From: Saccharothrix algeriensis
GTDB taxonomy: Bacteria; Actinomycetota; Actinomycetes; Mycobacteriales; Pseudonocardiaceae
Direction of reading: 5' to 3'
Assembly: GCF_016907655.1 (NCBI RefSeq)
Contig: NZ_JAFBCL010000001.1
Location: forward strand, 310,001-374,000
DNA: 64,000 bases
The position numbers were made by a program, and so were the translations under genes. Below are positions 8,388 to 17,234 of the stretch, one piece after another; positions within the stretch are counted from its first letter, which is position 1; each line of letters begins with the position of its first letter. The notes below the pieces were generated by a model that worked only from the letters and a program-made list of their open reading frames with translations, searched no databases and had not been told where the DNA came from.

Positions 8388-9107
8388 GTGAGTGTGCTGT
8401 CCCTCGCGGACGTGACGGTCGACAGGTCCGGCCTGACCGTCGTGCGCGACGTCTGCCTGCGCGTCGACGAGGGCCGCGTGACCGCGCTGCTCGGCGCGAA
8501 CGGCGCGGGCAAGACGACCCTGCTGGAAGGCGTGTCCGGGGCCATCCCCATCGCCTCCGGCCGGATCCGGCTCGGCGACCGGCGGGTCGAGAAGCTGCGG
8601 GCCTGGCGCCGGGCGCGGGCGGGCATCGCCCACGTCGAGCAGAACCGGACGGTGTTCCGGGAGATGTCCGCGCTGGACAACCTGCGCGCCGCCTGCCGCC
8701 ACGGCGACACGCCCGACCGGGTGCTGGAGCTGTTCCCCGAGCTGCGCAAGAACCTGCACGCCCCCGCCGGGCTGCTCTCCGGCGGCGAGCAGCAGATGCT
8801 GGTGGTGGGCCGGGCCCTGCTGGGCAGGCCGAAGGTGCTGCTGATCGACGAGATGTCGCTGGGCCTCGCGCCGATCGTGGTGGGGCGGCTGGCCGCCGCG
8901 GTGCGCGCGCTGGCCGACAGCGGCGTGGGCGTGCTGCTGGTCGAGCAGTTCGCCGCCCTGGCCCTGGGCATCGCCGACCGGGCCTACGTCATGGCCCGCG
9001 GCGAGATCGTCTTCTCCGGCGACAGCCGCGAGCTGCGCGCCGACGAGGGGCTGCTGCGGGCGCTCTACCTGGGCGACACGCCCTCCGGAAGCGGGGCCCG
9101 GCGGTGA
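8388..9107 (+). CDS. Branched-chain-amino-acid-type ABC transporter ATPase (LivF-like)
   Basis: This 239-residue ATPase has Walker A GANGAGKTT, Q-loop region VEQNRTVF, signature LSGGEQQML, Walker B VLLIDE and the H-loop replaced by VEQF, all typical of LivF (which normally has E-M-S-L-G-L-A-P after Walker B, seen here). The GTG at 8388 is eight bases behind AGGACGG; another GTG at 8379 would lie inside that site. It overlaps the next gene by GTGA. It powers the transporter made with the fusion at 9104, the permease at 12040 and the lipoprotein at 10866. Confidence 0.93.
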   Translation: MSVLSLADVTVDRSGLTVVRDVCLRVDEGRVTALLGANGAGKTTLLEGVSGAIPIASGRIRLGDRRVEKLRAWRRARAGIAHVEQNRTVFREMSALDNLRAACRHGDTPDRVLELFPELRKNLHAPAGLLSGGEQQMLVVGRALLGRPKVLLIDEMSLGLAPIVVGRLAAAVRALADSGVGVLLVEQFAALALGIADRAYVMARGEIVFSGDSRELRADEGLLRALYLGDTPSGSGARR

Positions 9108-10840
9108 CCTCCCTGCGCCGCAAGCCCCACCCGGTGGTCCTCGGCCTGCTGCTCGCCGCCGCCGTGGCCGCGGTGGTGGCCGGGTTCGCCAACACCAGCG
9201 TCACCTTCATGCTCACCGGCGCGGCCGTGACCACCGTGTTCATGCAGAGCTACGGCCTGATCACCGGCCGGGCCGGGGTGATCTCGCTGTGCCAGCTGAG
9301 CTTCGCCGCGATCGGCGCCTGGGTGGTCGGCTGGGCCAACGTCGCCGACCTGCCCGGCGGCTTCCCCGTCTGGCTGCCGCTGGGCGGCCTGGCCGCCGCG
9401 GTCGCGGGCCTGCTGATCGGCCTGCCCGCGCTGCGCCTGCGCGGGGTGAACCTGGCGGTCGCCACGTTCGCCTTCGCCACCGCGCTCGACGTGGTGTTCA
9501 CCGGCCTGCCCTTCCCCGGCCAGGCCGACTACGACTTCGTCCGGCGGCCCGCGGGCTTCACCACCGACAGCGGGTACTTCGTGTTCACCGTCGTCGTCGT
9601 GACCGCGATCTTCCTCGGCCTGTGGCTGCTGGACCGCACGCGCGCGGGCGGCGCGCTGGTCGAGATCCGCCACTCGGAGCGGGCCGCCGCCGCGCACGGC
9701 ATCAGCGTCGCCCGGGGCAAGCTGACCGCGTTCGCGCTCAGCGCGTTCCTGGCCGGTGTCGGCGGCGGGCTGCTGGCCGGGCAGCTGGGCATCGTCACCG
9801 CGGGCAACTTCACCGCCTTCGCCTCCGTCTCGCTGTTCGCCATCGCCCTGTTCGTGGGCACCAACAACGCCGAGGGCGCGATCGCGGGCGGCCTGATGGG
9901 CGCGGTGTTCCCGTCGGTGCTGGACGGCCTGGGCATCCCCCAGGACCTCTCCGCCCTGCTGTTCGGCATCGGCGCGGTGCAGGTGCTGCGGCTGGGCGGC
10001 AGCCAGACCGACCTGCTGCGCGCGCGCCGCCGCCGCCGCGCGGCCGCGAAGCGGGGCTCGCTGCCGATACCGCACGCCAACCCCAAGCCGCTGGTGCCGA
10101 TCCGGCTGCGGGCGCCGCGCGAACCCGCCGACGCCACCCCCGTGCTGGAGGTGCGCGACCTGACGGTGCGGTTCGGCGCGCTGACCGCCAACGACGGCGT
10201 CTCGCTGAGCGTGCCGCGGGGCCACGTGGTCGGCCTGGTCGGGCCGAACGGCGCGGGCAAGTCCACGCTCATCAACGCGGTCACCGGCTTCACCGACCGC
10301 TACAGCGGGCAGGTGCTGCTCGGCGGCGAGCCGGTGGACGGCCTGCCGGCGCACCGCCGCGCCCGCCTGGGCCTGCGCCGCAGCTTCCAGCAGCTGCGGG
10401 TGCCCGAGCAGCTCACCGTCGGCATGTTCCTCCAGGTCGCGGCGGGCCGGTCGCTGCCGCCCGAGGAGGTCGACGAGCAGCTCGCGCTGTTCGAGTGCCC
10501 CGCCGCGGACGTCCCGATCACCACCGTCGACGTCGCCACCCGCCGCCTGCTGGAGGTCGCGGGCCTGGCCGCCGGCCGCCCGCCGCTGCTGCTGCTCGAC
10601 GAGCCCGCCGCCGGCCACTCCGGCGCGGAGACCGAGCTGCTGCAGCGGCGGCTGGCGGAGATCCCCGAGCGCTTCGACACCGCCGTGCTGCTGGTCGAGC
10701 ACGACATCGAGCTGGTCCGCTCCACCTGCGACACCGTCGTGGTCCTGGACTTCGGCCGGGTCATCGCCTCCGGACCGCCCGACGAGGTGCTGGCCGACCC
10801 CGCGGTCGTCTCCGCCTACCTGGGTTCCGCAGCCCGCTGA
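9104..10840 (+). CDS. Liv-type ABC transporter: LivM-like permease fused to LivG-like ATPase
   Basis: In this 578-residue fusion, residues 1-310 hold eight to nine membrane segments with the LivM family pattern (QLSFAAIGAW, GLPALRLRGVNLAVATFAFA). After an arginine-rich linker, residues 345-578 form a LivG-like ATPase with Walker A GPNGAGKST, Walker B LLLLDEPAAG and H-loop LLVEHD. The signature motif normally written LSxGQ or LPxGxxR is not there: the position reads TTVDVATRRLLEVAGLAAG. Loss of the signature in one ATPase of a heterodimer is known in other ABC families, so the pair with LivF may have one weakened ATP site. LivM-LivG fusions are known in actinobacteria. Confidence 0.92.
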   Translation: MTSLRRKPHPVVLGLLLAAAVAAVVAGFANTSVTFMLTGAAVTTVFMQSYGLITGRAGVISLCQLSFAAIGAWVVGWANVADLPGGFPVWLPLGGLAAAVAGLLIGLPALRLRGVNLAVATFAFATALDVVFTGLPFPGQADYDFVRRPAGFTTDSGYFVFTVVVVTAIFLGLWLLDRTRAGGALVEIRHSERAAAAHGISVARGKLTAFALSAFLAGVGGGLLAGQLGIVTAGNFTAFASVSLFAIALFVGTNNAEGAIAGGLMGAVFPSVLDGLGIPQDLSALLFGIGAVQVLRLGGSQTDLLRARRRRRAAAKRGSLPIPHANPKPLVPIRLRAPREPADATPVLEVRDLTVRFGALTANDGVSLSVPRGHVVGLVGPNGAGKSTLINAVTGFTDRYSGQVLLGGEPVDGLPAHRRARLGLRRSFQQLRVPEQLTVGMFLQVAAGRSLPPEEVDEQLALFECPAADVPITTVDVATRRLLEVAGLAAGRPPLLLLDEPAAGHSGAETELLQRRLAEIPERFDTAVLLVEHDIELVRSTCDTVVVLDFGRVIASGPPDEVLADPAVVSAYLGSAAR

Positions 10841-10865
10841 AACACCCGAAGGGAAACAACACCAG

Positions 10866-12026
10866 ATGAAGATGCACAAGGCGGGAGCCGTCCTCGGCAC
10901 GGCCGCGCTGATGGGATCCGTGCTCGCCGGCTGCGGCGCCGGCGGCGACGACACCATCAAGATCGGCGCGGTGGCGGGGCTCACCGGCCAGTTCATCACC
11001 GCCGAGGTGCCCAAGACCGCCCAGCGGGTCTTCGACGACGCCAACGAAGCGGGCGGCATCAACGGCAAGAAGATCGAGTACATCGTCAAGGACGACGCGG
11101 GCAACGCCCAGCGCACCGCCCAGGTCGCTCGCGAGCTCGCCGACGCGGGCGTCGTCGCGATGGCGGGCTCGGCCAGCTTCACCGACTGCGACGTCAACGA
11201 CGGCTTCTACCGGCAGCAGAAGCTCAGCTCGGTGATGGCCGTCGCGGCCACGCCCAAGTGCTTCCAGAGCCCCAACATCGCGCCGGTCAACGTCGGCCCG
11301 TTCACCCTGATGACCGCCGTGCTGCTGCACGCGTCGCAGAAGCTCAACGACAAGGCGATCTGCAACTTCACCGCCCTGCTGCCCGGCGACGAGCAGGCCG
11401 TCGAGTCGGCGCTGACCCGCTGGGAGCAGATCAGCGGCCAGCGGCTCAAGCTCAACGACATGACCGTGCAGCAGAGCGGCGACCTCACGCCGTACCTGCT
11501 CAAGGCCAAGCAGGCGAACTGCGACGCCATCCTGTTCAACCCGGCCGAGCAGCTGGTCGTGCCGTGGCTGCAGGCGGCCAAGACGCAGGGCATGGACGAC
11601 GTCGACTTCCTGCTGCTGGCCCCGGCCTACACCGACAGCGTGGCCAAGGCCGTCGGCGGGCTCGGGCTGAACGTCTACGCGGGCAGCGAGTTCGAGCCCT
11701 TCACCGCCGACAGCCTGGCCAACAAGGGCTGGCGGGACACCGTGACCCGCGCCGACGCGCAGGCCACCGCGTTCTCCCAGGGCGGCTACCTCTCGGCCAA
11801 GTTCCTCGTCGAGGTGCTCAAGACCATCAAGGGCGACGTCACCCGCGAGTCGGTCAACGCCGCGCTGCGGGACATGACGCCGATCGAGGACCCGATGCTG
11901 GGCACCCCGTGGGAGTTCGGCCCCGGCGAGACCCACGCCCCGAACCAGGGCTCGAAGATCGTCCGCCTCACCGGCCTGCGGTGGGTCGTCGTGGACGACA
12001 CGTTCATCACCGTGCCCAGCGCCTGA
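10866..12026 (+). CDS. Liv-type substrate-binding lipoprotein
   Basis: The 386-residue protein starts MKMHKAGAVLGTAALM with lipobox LAGC at residues 21-24, so it should be acylated and held at the outer face of the membrane. The mature part is a periplasmic-binding-protein type 6 fold (IKIGAVAGLTGQFITAE, FDDANEAGGINGKKIEYIVKDD, AMAGSASFTDC). These proteins bind branched-chain amino acids, amides, urea or aromatic acids. The ligand cannot be read here. It is 25 bases after the permease-ATPase fusion with an AAGGGA site. Confidence 0.93.
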   Translation: MKMHKAGAVLGTAALMGSVLAGCGAGGDDTIKIGAVAGLTGQFITAEVPKTAQRVFDDANEAGGINGKKIEYIVKDDAGNAQRTAQVARELADAGVVAMAGSASFTDCDVNDGFYRQQKLSSVMAVAATPKCFQSPNIAPVNVGPFTLMTAVLLHASQKLNDKAICNFTALLPGDEQAVESALTRWEQISGQRLKLNDMTVQQSGDLTPYLLKAKQANCDAILFNPAEQLVVPWLQAAKTQGMDDVDFLLLAPAYTDSVAKAVGGLGLNVYAGSEFEPFTADSLANKGWRDTVTRADAQATAFSQGGYLSAKFLVEVLKTIKGDVTRESVNAALRDMTPIEDPMLGTPWEFGPGETHAPNQGSKIVRLTGLRWVVVDDTFITVPSA

Positions 12027-12039
12027 CCCGGAGGCTGCC

Positions 12040-12906
12040 GTGCTGCAACTGTCCGCGGCCATCGCGGGACTGGTCACCGGCGGGGCGTACGCCCTGATGG
12101 GGCTGTCCACGCTGCTCACCTACCGGCTCGTCGCGGTGGTCAACTTCGCGCAGGCCGCCGTGGGCGCGTTCGGGGCGTTCGCCATGGTCGTGCTGCACGA
12201 GGCGGGCCTGCCGCTGCCGCTGGCCGTCCCGTGCGGCCTGGCGGTCGCCGCCGCGGTGCACATGGGCCTGGGCGCGGTGATGGTGCGCTGGTTCTCCGAG
12301 GCGGGCGAGGGCGTGAAGGCCGCGGTGACCATCGCGGCCTTCACCGGGCTCGTCGCCGTGGGGTTGCGGCTGTTCGGCGCGCAGCACCCGCGCCGGTTCC
12401 CCACCCCGTTCGACAGCCCGCTGGCCACGGTGGGCGGTGTGGTGGTGACCTGGACCGCGGTGATCACGATGGCCCTCGCGGTGCTGTTCGCCGTGCTGCC
12501 CACCGTGCTGCTCAAGCACACCCGCACCGGCCTGCTGCTGCGGGCGATGGCCGAGCGGCCGACCACCGCCGAGCTGATCGGCGTGCGGGTCCCCGGGCTG
12601 TCGATGGTGGTCTGGGGCGCGGCGGGGGCGGCGGGCGCCCTGGCCATCATGATCGTCGCGCCCCGGCTGGCCGGCGACTTCGGCTCGCAGGCCCTGCTGA
12701 TCACGCCCGCGCTGGCCGCCGCCCTCGTCGGCGGCTTCCGCAGCTTCGCCTGGACGTTCGTCGGCGGCGTGGCCCTGGGCGTGCTCCAGGGCCTCGCCAG
12801 CACCGTCGTCGCCCTCCAGCAGTACCGCGGCGTCCTGCCGTTCCTGGTGATCCTCGTCGTCCTGCTGTGGACGCGCCGCCGGGACCGCTGGGACTCCATG
12901 GCCTGA
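12040..12906 (+). CDS. Liv-type ABC transporter permease (LivH-like)
   Basis: The GTG at 12040, behind GGAG, gives a 288-residue permease with eight hydrophobic segments. It opens LQLSAAIAGLVTGGAYALMG, the LivH hallmark (G-x-x-x-G-x-x-Y-A-L-x-A/G), and has the cytoplasmic loop KHTRTGLLLRAMAERPTTAE. It is the second membrane subunit of the transporter and sits 13 bases after the binding protein. Confidence 0.93.
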   Translation: MLQLSAAIAGLVTGGAYALMGLSTLLTYRLVAVVNFAQAAVGAFGAFAMVVLHEAGLPLPLAVPCGLAVAAAVHMGLGAVMVRWFSEAGEGVKAAVTIAAFTGLVAVGLRLFGAQHPRRFPTPFDSPLATVGGVVVTWTAVITMALAVLFAVLPTVLLKHTRTGLLLRAMAERPTTAELIGVRVPGLSMVVWGAAGAAGALAIMIVAPRLAGDFGSQALLITPALAAALVGGFRSFAWTFVGGVALGVLQGLASTVVALQQYRGVLPFLVILVVLLWTRRRDRWDSMA

Positions 12907-12933
12907 ACGACTTCCGCGAAGGGGGATTCCCAC

Positions 12934-13008
12934 ATGTGCCAAGCCGACGACCAGCGCCCGGCCGGGGCGCCGCCGCCGACCGCGGCGCCCGCCGGCGGGG
13001 AGGCGTAG
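12934..13008 (+). CDS. Small ORF, 24 residues, possible leader or modified peptide
   Basis: An ATG stands eight bases behind AAGGGGGA, one of the best ribosome sites in this operon. It gives a 24-residue peptide starting MCQADDQRP and ending in an alanine/proline/glycine-rich tail. Its TAG stop touches the ATG of the alcohol dehydrogenase (TAGATG), so it may couple translation into that gene. I do not recognise the peptide. It could be a real small protein, a peptide substrate of a neighbouring enzyme, or only a ribosome-loading leader. Confidence 0.45.
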   Translation: MCQADDQRPAGAPPPTAAPAGGEA

Positions 13009-14136
13009 ATGCACCCCACCGCGACCCGCGCGGCGGTGCTGCGCGAGTTCAACGCGCCGCTGGAGCTGACCGAGCTGCCGCTGCCGCGGGAGCTGCCGCC
13101 GGGCTCGGCGATCGTGCGGATCACCAGCACCACGCTGTGCGGCACGGACGCGCACCTGTGGGCGGGCGCCCTGCCGTCGGTGCCGCTGCCGATCGTCCTG
13201 GGCCACGAGATGACCGGCGAGGTCGTGGCGCTGGGCGCGCACTCCGGCCGGGACGCCTGCGGCAAGCCGGTCGGGATCGGCAGCCGCGTCGTGTGGTCGG
13301 AGGCGGTCTGCGGCCACTGCGCGGGCTGCACCGTGCTGCGCGAGCCGGTGCTGTGCGACCACCGCGGCTACGGCTTCAGCCAGCGCGCCGACCGCTGGCC
13401 CTACGCCATCGGCGGGCTCTCGGAGTACGCCTACCTCCCGCCGGGCGCGGACCGGATCGTCCTCGCGCCCGACGTGCCCGACACCTGGGCGGCCTCGGCC
13501 GGGTGCGCGGTCAAGACCGTCGTGCGGGCGTACGCCAACGCGGGCGGCGTGCGGCCGGGCTCCACGGTGGCCGTGCAGGGCGCGGGCCCGCTGGGCCTGG
13601 TGGCCACCGCGTACGCCCGCGCCGCCGGCGCGGGCCAGGTCATCACCCTCGGCGGGCCGGCCGGCCGGCTGGCGCTGGCCGCGAAGTACGGCGCGGACGC
13701 CACCATCGACGTCACCGAGGTCACCGACCCCGACGAGCGGGTCGCGCAGGTCGAGGAGATGACCGGCGCGCTGGGCGCGGACCTGGTGCTGGACTTCGCG
13801 GGCGCGCCCACCGCCAACCGCGAGGGCGTGCTGATGTGCGCCAAGCGCGGCACCCACGTCGTGGTGGGCGCCGCCGGCCCGGACGCCGCGCCGGTGCCGA
13901 TGGACGTCGTGCTGGGCCGCGAGATCAGCGTCGTCGGCTCGCTGCACGGCGACGTGGGCGACCTGGCCCGCGCGCTGCGCTTCCTCACGGCGTTCGCCGA
14001 CCGCTTCGAGTGGGACGCCATGTTCTCCCCCGCCGTCGGGCTCGCCGGAGCCGAGCAGGCGATTCGCGACACGCAGTCGATGGCCGCGGTCAAGGCCGTC
14101 GTCGACCCCGGACTGGACCAGGAGGTTCCCCGATGA
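13009..14136 (+). CDS. Zinc-binding alcohol dehydrogenase (MDR family)
   Basis: The 375-residue protein has the catalytic zinc motifs TLCGTDAHLW and GHEMTGEV, the structural zinc motif CGHCAGCTVLREPVLC (C-x2-C-x2-C-x7-C) and the nucleotide site VQGAGPLGLVATAYA. It is a medium-chain NAD(P)-linked alcohol/polyol dehydrogenase. Similar proteins occur in secondary-metabolite and phosphonate clusters, where they oxidise small alcohols. It is translationally linked to the small ORF before it and overlaps the methyltransferase by ATGA. Confidence 0.93.
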   Translation: MHPTATRAAVLREFNAPLELTELPLPRELPPGSAIVRITSTTLCGTDAHLWAGALPSVPLPIVLGHEMTGEVVALGAHSGRDACGKPVGIGSRVVWSEAVCGHCAGCTVLREPVLCDHRGYGFSQRADRWPYAIGGLSEYAYLPPGADRIVLAPDVPDTWAASAGCAVKTVVRAYANAGGVRPGSTVAVQGAGPLGLVATAYARAAGAGQVITLGGPAGRLALAAKYGADATIDVTEVTDPDERVAQVEEMTGALGADLVLDFAGAPTANREGVLMCAKRGTHVVVGAAGPDAAPVPMDVVLGREISVVGSLHGDVGDLARALRFLTAFADRFEWDAMFSPAVGLAGAEQAIRDTQSMAAVKAVVDPGLDQEVPR

Positions 14137-15098
14137 CCGACCCGACCCCGCTGGTGGCCGTCGCCACCGGGTTCATGGCCGCCAAGCAGCTGTTCGCGGC
14201 GAGCGAGCTGGGCGTGTTCTCCGCGCTCGCGCTGGGCCCCGCGAACTCGCTGGAGCTGGCCGAGCGCGCCGAGCTGCCGGAGCGCTCCGCGCGCATCCTG
14301 GCCGACGCGATGGTGGGCCTGGACCTGCTGGAGCACCGCGACGGCAAGTACGCCAACACCCCGGTGACCGAGGCTTACCTCGCCGGGCACGGCGGGCTGG
14401 ACCTGCGGCCGCACCTGGCGTTCTGGGACGCCCTGAGCTACCCGCACTGGCTGCACTACACCTCGTCCATGCGCTCCGCGCAACCCGGCCCGTTAGAACT
14501 GGACGAGGCGCGGCGGGGGGTGTTCACCAGCGGCGTGCAGACCTACAACTCGCTGCACGCGGTCATGCTGGCCGAGCACTACGACTTCGCGCGGCACGAG
14601 CGCGTGCTGGACCTGGGCGGGCTGTCCACGGCGTTCCTCGTCGAGGCCGTCAAGCGCTACCCCCGGCTCACCGGCGCGTTCGTCACCACCAGGGACTTCC
14701 TGGACCTGGTCGAGGGCTCGCTGCCGCCCGGCCTGGCCGACCGGATCTCCTTCCACGAGGCCGACCCGCTGACCGGCGAGGTGCCCGGCCGCTACGACGC
14801 CGTGCTGCTGGAGCACGTCGTCCACCGGTTCGACGCCGAGCAGAACAAGGCCATCCTGCGCACCGCGCGCGCCGCGGTCGATCCGGGCGCCCGCCTGCTG
14901 GTGCTGGACTTCCTGCTCGACGCGGGCGACGGCCGCCGGCTCGACCCGGTGATGGCCGGCGAGTACCTGGTCGTCGACGGCACCGTCGTGCACCCCGAGG
15001 ACGAGGTCCGCGGCTGGCTGGCCGACACCGGCTGGCACTTCCTGCGAACCCGCCCGCTGCCGGGCAGCCCGCGCGTCGTGATCGCGGAGGCCGTGTGA
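14133..15098 (+). CDS. SAM-dependent O-methyltransferase (ASMT/dimerisation-domain type)
   Basis: The 321-residue protein has an N-terminal winged-helix dimerisation domain (AAKQLFAASELGVFSALA, LAERAELPERSARILADAMV) and a C-terminal Rossmann methyltransferase with motif I VLDLGGLSTAFL and HEADPLTGEVPGRYDAVLLE. It belongs to the plant-COMT/hydroxyindole-type class that methylates hydroxyl groups on aromatic or polyketide substrates. The usual catalytic H-x-W/D near the motif V helix is seen as LLEHVVHRF. It is in the middle of a run of overlapping genes. Confidence 0.9.
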   Translation: MTDPTPLVAVATGFMAAKQLFAASELGVFSALALGPANSLELAERAELPERSARILADAMVGLDLLEHRDGKYANTPVTEAYLAGHGGLDLRPHLAFWDALSYPHWLHYTSSMRSAQPGPLELDEARRGVFTSGVQTYNSLHAVMLAEHYDFARHERVLDLGGLSTAFLVEAVKRYPRLTGAFVTTRDFLDLVEGSLPPGLADRISFHEADPLTGEVPGRYDAVLLEHVVHRFDAEQNKAILRTARAAVDPGARLLVLDFLLDAGDGRRLDPVMAGEYLVVDGTVVHPEDEVRGWLADTGWHFLRTRPLPGSPRVVIAEAV

Positions 15099-15826
15099 TG
15101 GTGGCGCTGGTGACCGGCGGAGCCGGTGGTATCGGTGGGGCGATCGCCACGGCGCTGGCCGGGCGCGGGCACCGCGTCGCGATCGCCGACGTGGACGCGG
15201 TCGGGCTGGCCCGCAAGGCCGAGGAGTTCGGCGGGTTCGCGGTGGACATGGACGTGCGCGACCCGGAGTCGGTGCGCACCGGCGTGGCCAAGACCGTCGC
15301 CGAGCTGGGCCCGCTCGACGTGCTGGTGCACGCGGCGGGCGTGGTCGGCGGCGCGGCGCCGCTGCTGTCGCTGCCCGTCGAGGTGCTCGACGCGGTGTAC
15401 GCGGTGAACCTGCGCGGCACCTTCCTGGTCACCCAGGCGGTCGGCGAGGCGATGATCGCGGCCCGGCGCGGCGGCTCCATCGTCCACATCAGCTCGGCCG
15501 GCTCCCTGCAGCCGACCGTCGGCCTGGGCCACTACGAGGCGACCAAGGCGGCGCTGAACGCGCTGACCCGGTCGGCGGCGCTGGAGCTGGCCCCGCACAA
15601 CATCCGGGTCAACGCGGTCGCCCCCGGCCCGGTCGAGACGCCGCTGACGGCCGCGGCCATGGCCGACCCGGCGGCGCGCGCGCCGTGGGTCGGGCGCATC
15701 CCGCTGGGTCGGCTGGCCAACACCGACGACCTGGTGCCGACGGTGCTGCTGCTGGCCTCGCTGGAGGCCCGCCACATCACCGGGACCGTGCTGCCCATCG
15801 ACGGCGGACAGCTGCTGAGGGGGTGA
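15098..15826 (+). CDS. Short-chain dehydrogenase/reductase
   Basis: A classical SDR of 242 residues: VTGGAGGIGGAIA (nucleotide site), HAAGVVGGA in place of NAGG, the catalytic serine in IVHISSAGS and YEATK for the Y-x-x-x-K pair. It ends with the VLPIDGGQLL tail of FabG-like proteins. The ATG overlaps the methyltransferase stop as TGATG; a GTG one codon earlier is also possible. It should act with the alcohol dehydrogenase and methyltransferase on a shared, unknown intermediate. Confidence 0.93.
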   Translation: MVALVTGGAGGIGGAIATALAGRGHRVAIADVDAVGLARKAEEFGGFAVDMDVRDPESVRTGVAKTVAELGPLDVLVHAAGVVGGAAPLLSLPVEVLDAVYAVNLRGTFLVTQAVGEAMIAARRGGSIVHISSAGSLQPTVGLGHYEATKAALNALTRSAALELAPHNIRVNAVAPGPVETPLTAAAMADPAARAPWVGRIPLGRLANTDDLVPTVLLLASLEARHITGTVLPIDGGQLLRG

Positions 15827-16004
15827 GATGACACCCGTCGACCAGGCCGGGGCGCCCGTCGCGGGCCGCGCCGACCGGCTGCGCACGCGGCCGGGCGGCC
15901 CGGTGGCCCGCCGCCGGTCAGCCCCGGCGGTGCTGGGCCCCCCTGGCGGCGGCGCGGTGTTCGCGACCCGCGCGGCGCTGTCGCACGACCAGGACGACAA
16001 CGAC

Positions 16005-16047
16005 GTCCCCCGCCGGACCGCCGCGGCGCGGCGGTCCGGCGGGGGAC
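16005..16047 (+). terminator. Very strong perfect hairpin between the SDR and hydrolase genes
   Basis: A perfect 20-base stem (left arm 16005-16024, right arm 16028-16047) with a 3-base loop lies 178 bases after the SDR stop and 21 bases before the hydrolase ATG. It can end the upstream operon, but leaves no room for a promoter for the next gene, so it may be a partial terminator or an mRNA-processing or stability element. The interval 15827-16004 shows nothing else. Confidence 0.75.
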
Positions 16048-16068
16048 CGGACGCGGAGGACGGCGCCG

Positions 16069-17004
16069 ATGCCCCTGCACCCTGAAGCGCGGGCGGTGAT
16101 AGCCCGGGGCGGGCTGGTGCCCGACGGCGAGGCCACGCCGGCGCGGGTGCGCGCGGCGTTCGCCGCGTCGTGGCGGCCCTCGCCCAGGCCCGAGCCCGTC
16201 GAGTCGGTGGTCGACCGCACGGTCCCCGGCCCGGCGGCGGAGATCCCGGTCCGGGTCTACACGCCGCACGGCGACGGCCCGTTCCCGGTGCTGGTGTGGT
16301 ACCACGGCGGGGGCTGGGTCCTGGGGTCGCTCGACGAGAACGACGCCACCTGCCGGGCGCTGTGCAACGCGGTGGGCGTGGTCGTGGTGTCGGTGGACTA
16401 CCGGCTCGCGCCCGAGCACCGCTACCCGGCCGCCGTCGAGGACGCCTACGCCGCGCTGACGTGGGTCGCCGCCCACGGGGCGGAGATCGGCGCGGACGGG
16501 CGGGTCGCGGTCGGCGGGGAGAGCGCGGGCGGCAACCTGGCGGCCGTGGTGTCCCTGATGGCCCGCGACCACGACGGCCCGGCGATCTCGCTGCAACTGC
16601 TGGCGACCCCGGTGACCGCGCCGCCCAGCGACCGGCCGTCCTACGTGGACTACGGCCAGGGCCACTTCCTGGACCGGGAGAGCATGGAGTGGTTCTTCCG
16701 GCAGTACCCGCGCGACCCGTCGGACCTGGACGACCCCTACCTGGCGCCGCTGGCGGCCTCCCACCTGGGCGGCCTGCCGCCGGCGCTGGTGATGACCGCC
16801 GAGTACGACCCGCTGCGGGACGAGGCCGAGGAGTACGCGCACCGGCTGCTGGACGCGGGCGTGCCGGTGACCCTGCTGCGCTACGAGGGCCAGATCCACG
16901 GCTTCTTCGCGCTGCTGGTCGACCAGCTCAGCGTGTCCGCCGAGGCGCACGCCCGCGCCGCGGCGGCGCTGCGGGCCGCGTTCGCCCAGGAGGTCCTGCG
17001 CTGA
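16069..17004 (+). CDS. Alpha/beta hydrolase of the hormone-sensitive-lipase (GDXG) family
   Basis: The 311-residue protein carries HGGGWVLGS (oxyanion motif HGGG), the nucleophile elbow GESAGGN, the acid in TAEYDPLRDEAE and the histidine in GQIHGFF, a complete triad for an esterase of family IV. DYRLAPEH is also typical. It is preceded by GCGGAGGA. It probably cleaves an ester or lactone made or imported by the genes before it; the substrate is not known. Confidence 0.95.
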   Translation: MPLHPEARAVIARGGLVPDGEATPARVRAAFAASWRPSPRPEPVESVVDRTVPGPAAEIPVRVYTPHGDGPFPVLVWYHGGGWVLGSLDENDATCRALCNAVGVVVVSVDYRLAPEHRYPAAVEDAYAALTWVAAHGAEIGADGRVAVGGESAGGNLAAVVSLMARDHDGPAISLQLLATPVTAPPSDRPSYVDYGQGHFLDRESMEWFFRQYPRDPSDLDDPYLAPLAASHLGGLPPALVMTAEYDPLRDEAEEYAHRLLDAGVPVTLLRYEGQIHGFFALLVDQLSVSAEAHARAAAALRAAFAQEVLR

Positions 17005-17039
17005 CCGGCGCCGGGCGGGGAACCCGCCCGGCGCCGGTC
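17003..17039 (+). terminator. Terminator after the hydrolase gene
   Basis: A perfect 17-base stem (17003-17019 with 17023-17039) and 3-base loop starts at the hydrolase stop codon itself. It closes the transporter-to-hydrolase gene run and separates it from the LuxR gene. Confidence 0.9.
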
Positions 17040-17234
17040 GGCGGGGCGCGGAATGCGCCGAAGTGGATCTCCTTCGGCCCCTGGTGTGGTAGACCGTTCA
17101 GGTAACTGGCGGTCAACCGGGTTCACCCCGCGGCACGAGGTTCCGACCGTGCGCCCCTTCGCGCGCCCCGGTCGTGACTCTGTTGCCGGGGTCACGTCAC
17201 ACACCGTAGGTTTGGGCGCCTACGAGGAGGCGCG

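Noticed and set aside
8047..8391. 114-residue open frame between tynA and the transporter
   Set aside because: It begins inside the tynA terminator and has no domain or ribosome site; typical of GC-rich non-coding sequence.
12934..13008. Small ORF as a mycofactocin precursor
   Set aside because: Mycofactocin precursors end in a conserved Val-Tyr and lie next to the radical SAM gene; neither is present here.
15828..16085. 85-residue open frame starting one base after the SDR stop codon
   Set aside because: It has no ribosome site, low-complexity arginine/proline/glycine composition, contains the 20-base perfect hairpin and overlaps the well-supported hydrolase start.
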